From assembly GCA_000702085.1 (NCBI GenBank), contig JNKP01000001.1, forward strand, positions 124,001 through 188,000: a DNA stretch of 64,000 bases. Direction: 5' to 3'. A program made the position numbers and the translations under genes. Position 1 is the stretch's first letter. Each line of letters begins with the position of its first letter. The notes below the pieces were generated by a model that did not search any database, had not been told where the DNA came from, and saw only the letters and a list, made by a program, of their open reading frames with translations. Source of the DNA: Lachnospiraceae bacterium P6A3. Its GTDB lineage: Bacteria > Bacillota > Clostridia > Lachnospirales > Lachnospiraceae. This document shows positions 15,803 through 25,535 of the stretch, one piece after another.

Positions 15803-17821
15803 TTATTTATCTTCCCAAACAATCTCGCCGGAAAGTTCGTCCTTTGCAAAAGGTCCGGGTATTACCTTAACGCCTCTCTTATTGCCGAAGTAATCGGTAT
15901 TAAAGGTGATGGGGGTTCCGTCGGGATTCTCATAATACTCTTCCGGCTCGAATGCTTTGCCCAGAGTTTCGGTGTCGATCATGTGTACTTTGAAATCCTT
16001 CACAAGATCGAAAACGTTGGTCTTAAGTGAATACTTGCCCTTCTTTTCCTCAAGCTTAACGTATGCCTTGGTCTTCTTATCAACGAGATGATCTTTCTCA
16101 TGCTTGAATGCACCTGCACCGTTAAAATATGCATTTCCGTGGATCCAGACGGGAAGGTGTCCGAAATGACCCGTTGCAAGCTTACCCATATCAGGGCGGC
16201 GCTTGCCTATATCGAAGAGTTCGATCCAGTCTTCATACAGAGGATACTCATTCCATACATGGGTACCGACTTCCATATTGGTAGGCTCACGCTTGGTATC
16301 CCATCCCTTGAGATAGTCTTTGGGTATCTGAGTATTCTGGATAAATATGTTGTTATAAAATCTGTCATCACCGTGAAGGATGGTCATAAAGCCCAGGACC
16401 TCGGTGCGGTGAGCTATATGGTAAGGAGTGTAGCGAGGCTCACGCTGTCCGTTGATTATGGAATCGACACCGCTTCCTACCATTACGAAAGATCCGCATA
16501 TAAGGTTATGCACCATTGCAACACCCTGTGTAGCTATACGAAGTGAGCAGGGTGATAAAAGTATGTTGTTATCAATGAGCGTAGGTCCGTGTCCGACTTC
16601 AACAAAGAGATCCTGATCGAAGCGGTCGGGCTTTGCTTTGATGAACTCAGGGAAGCAGTTGTCATGCAGGAAGTTCTGAGTGATACGGGTTCCCTGTGCC
16701 TGCCAGTCGCACCAGATTCCCATCCAGCAGTGATGGATATGATTTCTGCGGAAGATAACGTCGATAGCTGCATGGAACTTGATACCTGCGATTTCCGCAC
16801 CGCCAAGCTGCTGCATGCAGTTGATGTGGTGAATATGGTTATCCTCGATGATAGAGAATACACATCCCATTCTTCCTACGATACCGGTCTGCTCACAGTT
16901 ATGGATATGGCATCTTCTGACGATATGCCCGCCCACGGTCTCCTTGGTCCATCCGTCATACTGTGCACGGCATACCGCATCTCTTTCCATCTGGGTAGGA
17001 CTCTTAACATGCTTATGGAAGAAGTAATTATCATTGTTTTCCTGGGAATAGTTACCGAAGGAAATACCGCAGCACTTTGATCCGTAAACGTCACAGTCTT
17101 CGATTATCCATCCCTTTGACCAATGCGCACCTATCATACCGTCCTGGAATGCGGCGGGAGGTGCCCATGTGGTTGCGGCCTTACATACGGTAAAACCGGA
17201 AAGAGTGATATAGCTTCTGTATTTTTCGGAAGGCATAAAGCAGTTTCTGCGTACCGTTATCTCTACTTTTTCCTTCTTCGGATCCTTGTCCTTGAAGTTC
17301 GCATAGATGACGGTTTCATTGGTCTTCTCGTCCTGCTCGCAATACCACTTATATACCGAATACTCAGGTTCCCAGCTTCTGTCGTATACCTTACCCTCTT
17401 CGCACTCCTTAAGTGACCCGCATTCATACATCATTCGGTCGTTAAGGAATACATTACCGGTATGCATATGGTTATCCGCAAAATACCAGTCGCCTTCTAC
17501 TTCCTGAATATAGGGATTATATGCGCCGAAGATCGTATTATCGATCCTGGTAACATAAGTGGAACCCTTGTGTTTTTTCCAATCGGTAACAACCTCAGCA
17601 CCCGTTATTACGGCTGCAAGAGGCTTTTCGGAAGTGTAAGATATTCTTGCGTCTTCTTTACCTGCGTTTTTGGGATTGACATACTCCCTGTAGATACCCG
17701 GTGCAACGATTACCTCATCCCCGGGCATGGCTATGTTTGCTGCATCCTGAATCGCTTTGAATGGTGACTCTTTACTGCCGTTACCACCCCTCGTCGCAGA
17801 AGCATTTACATAGATCTTCAT
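15803..17821 (-). CDS. Right-handed beta-helix glycosidase, probably GH120 beta-xylosidase
   Basis: The 672-residue protein begins like GH120 enzymes (YVNASATRGGNGSKESPF, then PGDEVIVAPGIYREYV) and continues as a parallel beta-helix with repeated short strands such as HIHNCEQTGIVGR. The residues that would match the GH120 nucleophile and acid/base are D372 in IWCDWQAQGTR and E408 in DLFVEVGHGP, with an insertion of about a dozen residues between them compared with the form I remember. No signal peptide is present, so xylo-oligosaccharides would be cleaved inside the cell. An AAGGAGG site precedes the ATG. It lies only 45 bp after rsgA without a clear terminator and 18 bp before abfA. If it is not GH120, it is a beta-helix carbohydrate-active enzyme of unknown specificity. 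Confidence 0.72.
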   Translation of the reverse strand: MKIYVNASATRGGNGSKESPFKAIQDAANIAMPGDEVIVAPGIYREYVNPKNAGKEDARISYTSEKPLAAVITGAEVVTDWKKHKGSTYVTRIDNTIFGAYNPYIQEVEGDWYFADNHMHTGNVFLNDRMMYECGSLKECEEGKVYDRSWEPEYSVYKWYCEQDEKTNETVIYANFKDKDPKKEKVEITVRRNCFMPSEKYRSYITLSGFTVCKAATTWAPPAAFQDGMIGAHWSKGWIIEDCDVYGSKCCGISFGNYSQENNDNYFFHKHVKSPTQMERDAVCRAQYDGWTKETVGGHIVRRCHIHNCEQTGIVGRMGCVFSIIEDNHIHHINCMQQLGGAEIAGIKFHAAIDVIFRRNHIHHCWMGIWCDWQAQGTRITQNFLHDNCFPEFIKAKPDRFDQDLFVEVGHGPTLIDNNILLSPCSLRIATQGVAMVHNLICGSFVMVGSGVDSIINGQREPRYTPYHIAHRTEVLGFMTILHGDDRFYNNIFIQNTQIPKDYLKGWDTKREPTNMEVGTHVWNEYPLYEDWIELFDIGKRRPDMGKLATGHFGHLPVWIHGNAYFNGAGAFKHEKDHLVDKKTKAYVKLEEKKGKYSLKTNVFDLVKDFKVHMIDTETLGKAFEPEEYYENPDGTPITFNTDYFGNKRGVKVIPGPFAKDELSGEIVWEDK

Positions 17822-17866
17822 GTGTACCTCCTTGCTGTAAGCCGTCTCCCCTTACGGATTACAAAA

Positions 17867-18751
17867 TCAATATTTTCTTTTGGCCCCAAGTTCGTTATAT
17901 ATCATGCAGTAGTTTTCATATCTGACGGATGATATCTTCCCCTCCGATACGGCGGTTTTTATACCGCAATCAGGCTCCGAGATATGAGAACATCCCGCAA
18001 AACGACAGTTTTTTTCGTGAGATACGAATTCCGGATAACACTTCCAGAGGTTTTCTTTTTCGATACCACGGTTTTCAAAGCTGGTAAAACCGGGAGTATC
18101 GCATATATATGTATCCTCACCTATGATAAAAAGTTCGGAATGTCTTGTGGTATTTTTTCCTCTTGCTATCTTCGCAGACAGCTCTCCCGTTTGAGAGATT
18201 TCTTTTCCGAAAAGCCGGTTAATCGTAGATGACTTTCCGGCACCGCTGGGTCCCGCAAGTGCTGCGGTTTTTCCTTTCAGCGATTCGAACAGATCATCAA
18301 ATCCTTCACCCGTAAGGGCGCTGATAAGTCTCGCATCATATCCCGCATTTTTGTATACGGAAATGTATTTTTCACCGTCCGATTCCGCGTCTATGTCTTC
18401 TTTGTTAAACGCGATAATACAGGGCAATTTTTCAAGTTCGAGATTAATTAGGAACCTATCAAGAAGATTAAGAGAAGGGTCGGGATTTTTCACCGCAAAA
18501 ACAATCAGAATGAGGTCAACATTTGCGACCTCGGGTCTGAAGAGAGAATTTCTTCTGGGAAGTATTTCGGAGACGTTGCCGGTCTTTGCAGCATCATCGA
18601 TTATGTCGATAACGCAATCATCCCCAACAAGCGGCTTGAGGCCTTCCTTTCGGAAAGCCCCTTTCGCTCTGCATTCATAAATATCCGCACCGGATGCCAC
18701 ATAGTAGAAGCCTCCGACGCCTCTGATTATCTTACCTTTCAGAGAATCCAT
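17867..18751 (-). CDS. rsgA: Ribosome small subunit-dependent GTPase A
   Basis: This circularly permuted GTPase helps the last steps of 30S maturation. An N-terminal OB-fold (1-65) is followed by the permuted G motifs: G4 FNKED at 115-119, P-loop GPSGAGKSS at 167-175 and G3 DTPG at 218-221. The zinc-binding segment CRFAGCSHISEPDCGIK is near the C-terminus. The length of 294 is normal. Its ATG overlaps the prkC stop by one base (TAATG), a pairing conserved in Firmicutes. Confidence 0.95.
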   Translation of the reverse strand: MDSLKGKIIRGVGGFYYVASGADIYECRAKGAFRKEGLKPLVGDDCVIDIIDDAAKTGNVSEILPRRNSLFRPEVANVDLILIVFAVKNPDPSLNLLDRFLINLELEKLPCIIAFNKEDIDAESDGEKYISVYKNAGYDARLISALTGEGFDDLFESLKGKTAALAGPSGAGKSSTINRLFGKEISQTGELSAKIARGKNTTRHSELFIIGEDTYICDTPGFTSFENRGIEKENLWKCYPEFVSHEKNCRFAGCSHISEPDCGIKTAVSEGKISSVRYENYCMIYNELGAKRKY

Positions 18752-20901
18752 TAAGCGTCTTCCTGTGTAAATACAATTTCTCTGGTAAAGGATTTTTCAA
18801 CCGTTCCGCCAGGCACTACCGTGCCGTCCGCATTGGTGGTGGGTTCGGTGGTTACTGTATAAGTAACGGTAAGTATACCTGAAGGGCATCCTATTCCGTA
18901 GAAATTTGATATATAGGGGAACTCTTTAGTAGTCTGGTCCAAAAGCACCTTGCCGTCCGAGCCTACCAGTCTGAGTCTTACTTCCGTTCCGGGTATGTAA
19001 TCGGGAGCCTCGGCAGGAGTGGGAGCGGTTACATTAAGATTGCATTTATATGTATGCTTCTCCGCACCGGAGCTTACTTCAAAATCAACAACTGTGGACT
19101 GTCCCACGAAGGATCCTTCGGCGATTGACTGTGAGCAAACGGTTCCTTCGGGATAAGTGTCGGAAGGTACATATGTGATATGACCGATGCTGAGGTCGTT
19201 TTCTATAAGTGTTACGGTAGCGTCCGCTTCTTCCATTCCGATGATTCCGGGTACTTTAACCTTAACATCGGTAGCACCTACGCTTACGGTAATGGTAACG
19301 GATACGCCCTTTGCTGCCATAACTCCGGGATCCGGATTCTGGGAAATAACATATCCCTGAGGCACTTCATCGGAGCTTGCTTCCTCTGCCATTACGGTAA
19401 ATCCGCTGAGTTCGAGAGTAAGCTTTGCTTCACTGATGGGTTTTCCGATCACATCGGGCATCTCTACGGAATCGGTTCCGGAACTTACAAGGAGATTTAC
19501 ATTGGTACCTGACAATACTTTGGTTCCGGGCTGAACATCAGCGCTTATTACGATTCCGGAAGCAATGGTATCCGACTCCTTGAAATCAACGAGAACGTTT
19601 AATCCGAGTGCGGTGAGTGCATTTCTTGCACTGTCTATATCGGAACCTACTACCGTGGGCATTTCAACCTCAACGGGTGCGGGATTCTGGGTTGTAGTGT
19701 CATTAACCACCACAGAACTTCCGGTTTCCGGATTATCGCTTGTCTGAAGTTTGTTTCCGATTATCTTGACTGCCAGGAAAATAATGACTCCTACGATTAT
19801 GATTCCGGCAAGGATGGAAAGCACCGTTGTGATCTTCTCCATTCTGGAAGGTCCGTCATAATCCGAGCGGCGTCCTCTTCTCTCATATCCGTCATCATCA
19901 AGATCGTCTTCGTCATCATAATACTCGGTTTCCGCGAGTCTCATGGTGTTTTCTTTGTGATCGTCTTCGGGATAATAATCGTCATAGTCGGAAGTATGAT
20001 TTCTTATCTCTTCCATTTCCTCTTCTGTGACGCTTCTTGTTCCTGCTTCCTCAATGCCGGTTCTGACAACAAAATCCGCATCCGGTGTCATAAGACACTG
20101 CTTGAGGTCATCTACCAGTTCCTGCATATTCTGGTAACGTCTGTCGGGAGACTTCTCGCAGCACTTAAGAATAATGTCCTCAAGAGAATAAGGAATCTCG
20201 GGTACAAACTCCCTGGGTGAAGGCATCTCCTCCTGAATATGCTTAATAGCTATGGCAACAGTTGTCTCACCGTTAAAAGGAACTCTTCCGGTAAGCATTT
20301 CAAACATGGTAACACCGAGAGAATAGATATCACTCTTTTCGTCGGAATATCCGCCTCTTGCCTGCTCGGGTGAAGTATAGTGGACGGAACCCATAACATT
20401 GGAGGTGATGGTATTGCTGGTCGCAGCCTTTGCGATACCGAAATCCGTAACCTTTACCTTACCTGCAAGTGAAATAATGATATTCTGCGGTTTAATGTCT
20501 CTGTGGATGATGTGCTTTTCATGAGCGGCCTCAATACCCATTCCTACCTGAATGGCGATACTTACAGCCTCCTCATATGAAAGGCGGGCCTTCTTTTCGA
20601 TATACTTCTTGAGAGTTATACCCTCAACAAGCTCCATAACAATATAGTAGATTCCCTGCTCTTCACCTACATCGTAGACATTAACGACATTGGGGTGCAT
20701 GAGTCCTGCGGCAGCCTGAGCCTCGACACGGAATTTGGAAACAAAGTTCTCATTCTCCGAAAATTCCTGCTTTAAGACTTTTACTGCTACATTTCTGGAA
20801 AGCTTATTATCAACGGCTTTATATACATCCGCCATTCCGCCGGTTCCTATTTTTTCAAGGATCTCATAGCGGTCTGCAATTGTCATTCCGATCTTTATCA
20901 T
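18751..20901 (-). CDS. prkC: PASTA-domain Ser/Thr protein kinase
   Basis: The Hanks-type kinase domain fills residues 1-270: glycine loop GTGGMADV (19-26), Lys K41, HRD (133-135) and DFG (153-155). An acidic juxtamembrane stretch (about 300-345) leads to one membrane helix (358-382) and three PASTA repeats outside the cell (about 412-614), each with a proline-valine strand such as MPTVVGS, MPDVIGK and VPGIIGM. PASTA domains bind muropeptides, linking wall state to growth and spore exit. A further beta-rich 100 residues end the protein. The start overlaps the phosphatase stop, so kinase and phosphatase are made together. Confidence 0.95.
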   Translation of the reverse strand: MIKIGMTIADRYEILEKIGTGGMADVYKAVDNKLSRNVAVKVLKQEFSENENFVSKFRVEAQAAAGLMHPNVVNVYDVGEEQGIYYIVMELVEGITLKKYIEKKARLSYEEAVSIAIQVGMGIEAAHEKHIIHRDIKPQNIIISLAGKVKVTDFGIAKAATSNTITSNVMGSVHYTSPEQARGGYSDEKSDIYSLGVTMFEMLTGRVPFNGETTVAIAIKHIQEEMPSPREFVPEIPYSLEDIILKCCEKSPDRRYQNMQELVDDLKQCLMTPDADFVVRTGIEEAGTRSVTEEEMEEIRNHTSDYDDYYPEDDHKENTMRLAETEYYDDEDDLDDDGYERRGRRSDYDGPSRMEKITTVLSILAGIIIVGVIIFLAVKIIGNKLQTSDNPETGSSVVVNDTTTQNPAPVEVEMPTVVGSDIDSARNALTALGLNVLVDFKESDTIASGIVISADVQPGTKVLSGTNVNLLVSSGTDSVEMPDVIGKPISEAKLTLELSGFTVMAEEASSDEVPQGYVISQNPDPGVMAAKGVSVTITVSVGATDVKVKVPGIIGMEEADATVTLIENDLSIGHITYVPSDTYPEGTVCSQSIAEGSFVGQSTVVDFEVSSGAEKHTYKCNLNVTAPTPAEAPDYIPGTEVRLRLVGSDGKVLLDQTTKEFPYISNFYGIGCPSGILTVTYTVTTEPTTNADGTVVPGGTVEKSFTREIVFTQEDA

Positions 20902-21638
20902 TAAAGGTCTTCCTCATATTTAATGAGTACAACGGATATATTGTCGAGTCCGCCGTTCTCGTTAGCTTCGTTAATCAGTTTATCCGCAGCGGATGCCACA
21001 TCGCTGGAGCCCGTGACTATCTGCTTGATCCGCTCGTCGGTCACCATGTTGGTCAGACCGTCGGTGCATAGGAGAACGGTATCGCCGTGCTCGAGTATGC
21101 AGGAAAAAACATCCGCTTCAACATCGGGCTTAATGCCTACCGCCCGGGTAATAACGTTCTTGTCGGGATGAGACCTTGCTTTTTCCCTGGTTAGGCCGCC
21201 CCTTCGGATCATCTCTTCCACAAGAGAATGATCTACGGTTATCTGTTTAATGCTTCTGGGTGAAATGACATACATCCTGCTGTCACCCACGTTGACCGCC
21301 TGTACCACATTATCGATGAATGTGCAGGCTACAACGGTGGTTCCCATGCCCTCCCTTGATATGTCTTCGAGGGATCTGGCAAATACCGCACTGTTTGCGG
21401 CACGAACCGCCTTCTTAAGTGATACGGCAGGATTTTTCTCGGAAGAAGTACGGATGCAGTCGAGCATGGTATTGACCGCAACACGGGATGCAAGTTCACC
21501 CGCGGCATGTCCGCCCATTCCGTCGGCTACAATGAATATATTCAGAAGATCTCCCATCGGAGAATCCGAAGTATAAACACAATCCTGATTCGATTTTCTC
21601 ATACGGCCCATATCGGTCCGCGAAAAAACTTTCAGCAC
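20901..21638 (-). CDS. prpC: PP2C-type Ser/Thr phosphatase (partner of PrkC)
   Basis: It reverses PrkC phosphorylation. Metal-binding motifs of PPM phosphatases are all visible: SRTDMGRMRKSNQD at the N-terminus, VADGMGGHAAGE, CTDGLTN and GGLDNISVVL at the end. I chose the GTG at 21638 because AAGGAAG stands 8 bases before it and the protein then starts MLKVFSRTDMG, as in relatives (245 residues). The alternative ATG at 21698 adds 20 basic residues but has no good ribosome site. The stop overlaps the prkC start by one base. Confidence 0.88.
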   Translation of the reverse strand: MLKVFSRTDMGRMRKSNQDCVYTSDSPMGDLLNIFIVADGMGGHAAGELASRVAVNTMLDCIRTSSEKNPAVSLKKAVRAANSAVFARSLEDISREGMGTTVVACTFIDNVVQAVNVGDSRMYVISPRSIKQITVDHSLVEEMIRRGGLTREKARSHPDKNVITRAVGIKPDVEADVFSCILEHGDTVLLCTDGLTNMVTDERIKQIVTGSSDVASAADKLINEANENGGLDNISVVLIKYEEDL

Positions 21639-21733
21639 CTTTTTTTCTTCCTTAAAAAGCTTATGGGATTTTTGCCCATAGCGGGTTGATTTTACCATTA
21701 TTCAGGTCATAAATCAATCGAACGCAGAAAGCG

Positions 21734-22762
21734 TTATCCGTCCATTCTTCTCTTACGAAGCTGTCCGCATGCACCGTCGATATCCCTGCCCATTTCACGT
21801 CTGACGGTGGCAGTTACGCCTCTGTCTTCCAGTGCTTTCTTAAAGGCATTGGTTTCTTTTCCGGAGGTGGGTTTATAACCGGTCTCGGTTACGGGGTTGA
21901 CCGGTATCAGGTTAACATGAGCAGAAACCCTCTTGGCCAGTCCCGCTATCTCATCCGCATCCTGAGGTGTATCGTTTACCCCTGCTATAAGAGCGTACTC
22001 AAAAGTAAGTCTTCTGCCCGTCTCCTTAAAAAAGTACGCACAGGCATCCATAAGTTCATTTATGGAATACCGTTTTGCAATGGGCATGAGCTTTTGTCTC
22101 TTTTCATCGGTACCTGCATGAAGTGAAATAGCAAGTGTTACTGAAAGGTGAAGATCGGCAAATTTCTTTATTTCCGGAACGAGTCCGCAGGTTGAAACGG
22201 TGAGATTTCTCTGTGAGATGTTAAGACCGTTTTCATCGGAAATCATGGTCAGGAATTTTACCACATTGTCGAAATTATCCATGGGCTCACCCATTCCCAT
22301 CACGACAACATTGGAAATTCTTTCATCAATATCGGCAGTTATCTTATATATCTGATCAAGTATTTCTGAAGGTTCAAGGCTTCTGATGCAGCCTCCGATA
22401 GTGGAAGCACAGAAAGTACAGCCCATTTTGCAGCCTACCTGCGAAGAGACACATACGGAATTTCCGTGATGATATCTCATAAGCACACTTTCCACCGTAT
22501 TACCGTCCGGAAGTTCAAATAGGTACTTTCTGGTTCCGTCATCTTTTGATACCTGGACTTCCAGCTTTTTAAGATCGGTTATCGTATATTCTCCGGCGAG
22601 CTTTTCTCTGAGGGATTTTGAAAGATCGCTCATCTCTTCAAAGGAGGATACAAATCTGACGTGAAGCCATTTATAAATCTGTCCCGCCCTGAAGGGTTTC
22701 TCACCGAGACGGACAAGTTCTTCTTTTAATTCATTTAAGGTAAGTGATTTGATATCTTTCAT
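21734..22762 (-). CDS. rlmN: 23S rRNA (adenine2503-C2)/tRNA methyltransferase
   Basis: This radical SAM enzyme methylates A2503 of 23S rRNA and A37 of some tRNAs. The iron-sulfur Cys triad is CKMGCTFC (C111, C115, C118), and the methyl-carrying and resolving region ends with DIDGACGQL (C332). The length of 342 is standard. It overlaps rsmB by four bases. Position-specific resistance changes of the related Cfr are not indicated, since the operon is the normal rlmN one. Confidence 0.95.
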   Translation of the reverse strand: MKDIKSLTLNELKEELVRLGEKPFRAGQIYKWLHVRFVSSFEEMSDLSKSLREKLAGEYTITDLKKLEVQVSKDDGTRKYLFELPDGNTVESVLMRYHHGNSVCVSSQVGCKMGCTFCASTIGGCIRSLEPSEILDQIYKITADIDERISNVVVMGMGEPMDNFDNVVKFLTMISDENGLNISQRNLTVSTCGLVPEIKKFADLHLSVTLAISLHAGTDEKRQKLMPIAKRYSINELMDACAYFFKETGRRLTFEYALIAGVNDTPQDADEIAGLAKRVSAHVNLIPVNPVTETGYKPTSGKETNAFKKALEDRGVTATVRREMGRDIDGACGQLRKRRMDG

Positions 22763-24087
22763 TTCTTTTTAAGGATGCAATAGAAAAATCCGTCCTGCTC
22801 GGCTTCATCGGGAAGCAATGTGACGGGGCCGTTTACTATCTCAAAACCGTACTTTTCAGTTATATATAACACGTGTTCCTCATTTTCCGCATGTCTCAAT
22901 GTACAGGTGGAATACATAAGCTTTCCACCCTTCTTTACATAAGGAACACAGGAATCTATTATTTTCTTTTGAAGATCGGTTAGTGATAAAAGTCCTTCTT
23001 CGGTAAGATTATATTTGATGTCTCTTTTCTTACCCATGATTCCAAGACCGCTGCAGGGAACATCCAGGATGACCGTATCAAAACCTTCATTAAATGACGG
23101 ATCATTCACGGAAGCATCTTTTACAATAACGTTTGTATTTTTACAATGAAGTCTTTCAAAGTTATCTCTAATGAGATCCGCTTTGTCTTCCGAAATGTCG
23201 CAGGAGGTAACCGATCCTTCGTCACCGGTAAACTCGGAAACAAGAATACTTTTTCCTCCGGGTGCGGCACAGCAGTCCAGGATCTTCTCACCTTTTTGAA
23301 TATCCAATGAAATAACAGCCTTTATTGAACTGACATCCTGAATATAGAAAAGCCCCTCTTCATATCCGGGCAGCTTTCGCACATCACCGGTATGGGATGC
23401 TCTGTAAACAAACCTTACATCCGGATCCCGGTTTAAGATTACGCCCGATTCTTCCATTGATTTAATAACTTTCGATATTTCATCATCGGACATATATGAT
23501 CTGAACCTTATCGATACCGGTTTAGTCTCAGACATGGCGGATAAAATACTCTCTGTTCTCTCACCATAGTCCTTCATAATGATCGATATTATAACTTCGG
23601 GTATTGAATAACGTATGCTCAGATATTTAATGTTATCGATTTCACCTCTCCCCGGAAGAAGGCTTTCTGTGATGTCTTTGTTTTCTTTTGAGAGAGGTTC
23701 GATTTCCCTGGCAAGATTTCTTAGAACTCCGTTTACGAATCCTCCGAGACCTTTGAAGCCCCTTTTACCTGCCAGATTGACGGATTCCTTGCAAATCGCA
23801 TATGAGGGTGAGTCCGTATAGAGCAATTGGTAAAGTCCCATCCTAAGAATGTTCCTGATCACGGGCTTCATCTTCCGGGTCTTTACTGAAGATCTTTTAT
23901 CCAAAATAAAGTCCAGCGTTATGCGGCGCTCCGTTACTCCCTCAAAAAGGAGCTTGATGAACGCTTTATCCCGCTGGTCCAGATAATCGTATTTATTTAG
24001 TATATCGGTAATAATGCCGGATGATGCTCTTTCCGAGCCTTCTGCTTCGAGAAGAGCATCAAGTGCAATACCTCTGATATTATCCAT
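22759..24087 (-). CDS. rsmB: 16S rRNA (cytosine967-C5)-methyltransferase
   Basis: An N-terminal NusB-like RNA-binding domain (about 1-135) is joined to a SAM-dependent methyltransferase. The SAM loop is LDCCAAPGGKS, and the catalytic cysteines are in LDVPCSGLG and in MYSTCTL. At 442 residues it has the usual size. The start overlaps the fmt stop by one base and the end overlaps rlmN by four, showing tight translational coupling. Confidence 0.94.
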   Translation of the reverse strand: MDNIRGIALDALLEAEGSERASSGIITDILNKYDYLDQRDKAFIKLLFEGVTERRITLDFILDKRSSVKTRKMKPVIRNILRMGLYQLLYTDSPSYAICKESVNLAGKRGFKGLGGFVNGVLRNLAREIEPLSKENKDITESLLPGRGEIDNIKYLSIRYSIPEVIISIIMKDYGERTESILSAMSETKPVSIRFRSYMSDDEISKVIKSMEESGVILNRDPDVRFVYRASHTGDVRKLPGYEEGLFYIQDVSSIKAVISLDIQKGEKILDCCAAPGGKSILVSEFTGDEGSVTSCDISEDKADLIRDNFERLHCKNTNVIVKDASVNDPSFNEGFDTVILDVPCSGLGIMGKKRDIKYNLTEEGLLSLTDLQKKIIDSCVPYVKKGGKLMYSTCTLRHAENEEHVLYITEKYGFEIVNGPVTLLPDEAEQDGFFYCILKKK

Positions 24088-25010
24088 TAGCCTAACCTGA
24101 TTCCGGTTTCGATCTTATTTCCCAGAAGGAATGATGCCGTATCCATCTTCTTCTTTCCTTCGGGCTGAAGACTGACTATCCTGAGTGCGCCTTCTCCGCA
24201 TGCCACGGTGAAGGATTTCTTGTCAACTTCGATAACTTCTCCGGGATTTCCCTTACCCTCCGAAGGTTCAGCACCCCAGATTTTGACAACTTTTCCGTCA
24301 AGACGCGTAAAAGCACCGGGCCAGGGATTAAAAGCCCTTACCTGAGCATAAAGCTGTGTTGAAGTCTTCTTCCAGTCTATTTTACCGTCCTCTTTTTTTA
24401 TAAGAGGGGCATAATTGCTGAGGGAATCATCTTGAATAACAGGAGTTATCTTACCTGCTTCAATAAGAGGAAGTGCCTCCAAAAGAGTCTCTCCGCCCAG
24501 ATCCATAAGTCTGTCATGAAGCGTTTCAAAGGTTTCATCGGGCGCAAGTTCAAGGCTCTTCTTATAAAGAATGTCTCCGGTATCAAGGCCCTCATTCATC
24601 TGCATGATGGTAATACCGGTTTCTTTTTCACCGTCAAGAATGACTCTCTGAATGGGAGAGGCCCCTCTGTAACGGGGAAGGAGCGATGCGTGAACATTGA
24701 TACAGCCCAGACGGGGCTGCTCAAGGATCTCTTTTGAAAGAATCTGGCCGAAAGCGGCAATGACATAAATATCCGCGGGATATTCCAGAAGCTTTGCGGT
24801 CTCCTCGGGATTTTTTATCCTCACGGGCTGGAGAACAGGGATGCCGTTAGCAACGGCAACTTCCTTAACCGGAGAAAAAACAGGCTGCCCACTGCGCCCT
24901 TTAGGTCTGTCGGGCTGAGTGACAACGGCTGTTATTTCATATCCTGCTTCAATAAGGCTTTTAAGACTTCCGGCTGCAAAATCCGGAGTACCCATAAAAA
25001 GTATCTTCAT
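24087..25010 (-). CDS. fmt: Methionyl-tRNA formyltransferase
   Basis: It formylates initiator Met-tRNA using 10-formyltetrahydrofolate. The catalytic motif CINVHASLLPRYRGASPIQ and EGLDTGDIL are clear, with the C-terminal OB-like domain (about 205-307) that the shorter formyltransferase at 1467 lacks. It starts 3 bp after def, the enzyme that later removes the formyl group. Confidence 0.96.
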   Translation of the reverse strand: MKILFMGTPDFAAGSLKSLIEAGYEITAVVTQPDRPKGRSGQPVFSPVKEVAVANGIPVLQPVRIKNPEETAKLLEYPADIYVIAAFGQILSKEILEQPRLGCINVHASLLPRYRGASPIQRVILDGEKETGITIMQMNEGLDTGDILYKKSLELAPDETFETLHDRLMDLGGETLLEALPLIEAGKITPVIQDDSLSNYAPLIKKEDGKIDWKKTSTQLYAQVRAFNPWPGAFTRLDGKVVKIWGAEPSEGKGNPGEVIEVDKKSFTVACGEGALRIVSLQPEGKKKMDTASFLLGNKIETGIRLG

Positions 25011-25013
25011 GGA

Positions 25014-25520
25014 TCATTCTTCCTCTTCTGCTTCATCTCCGATTTCTTCATCGGGAATGGATTCGGTATCAAGAAGTTCACCTTCGAGTTTCTCGGTGTA
25101 GAGATGTCCCTCAAGGTGATCATACTCATGACAGATAGCTCTCGCAAGAAGGTCCTCGGCTTCGATTTCGAAAGGCTTCATGTCGATATCAAGAGCTTTG
25201 GCTACAACCTTCTGAGGTCTTGTAACGGTTCCTGTTTTGCCGGGAAGTGAAAGACACCCTTCATATCCCGTCTGAGTGCCCGATACTCCCACAATCTCGG
25301 GATTAATGAAAACAAGGGGATCTTCTCCCGTGGTATCAATTACAAATACTCTCTTTAATACTCCTACCTGGGGAGCTGCAAGTCCGACACCGTTTGCTTC
25401 ATACATGGTTTCGAACATATCGTTGATAAGTTCTCTGTTACGGTCGGTCATCTCCTTGATGGGAAGGCAGACCTTATTGAGTACGGGGTCTCCGAACTCT
25501 CTGATGTTTCTGAGTGCCAT
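25014..25520 (-). CDS. def: Peptide deformylase
   Basis: This metalloenzyme removes the formyl group from new proteins. The three motifs are intact: GVGLAAPQVG, EGCLSLPG (metal-binding Cys) and HEYDHLEG (two metal-binding His and the catalytic Glu). The 168-residue protein has an acidic C-terminal tail (DEEIGDEAEEEE). It lies 15 bp after priA and just before fmt. Confidence 0.96.
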   Translation of the reverse strand: MALRNIREFGDPVLNKVCLPIKEMTDRNRELINDMFETMYEANGVGLAAPQVGVLKRVFVIDTTGEDPLVFINPEIVGVSGTQTGYEGCLSLPGKTGTVTRPQKVVAKALDIDMKPFEIEAEDLLARAICHEYDHLEGHLYTEKLEGELLDTESIPDEEIGDEAEEEE

Positions 25521-25535
25521 GGCAAATCCTTCTTT

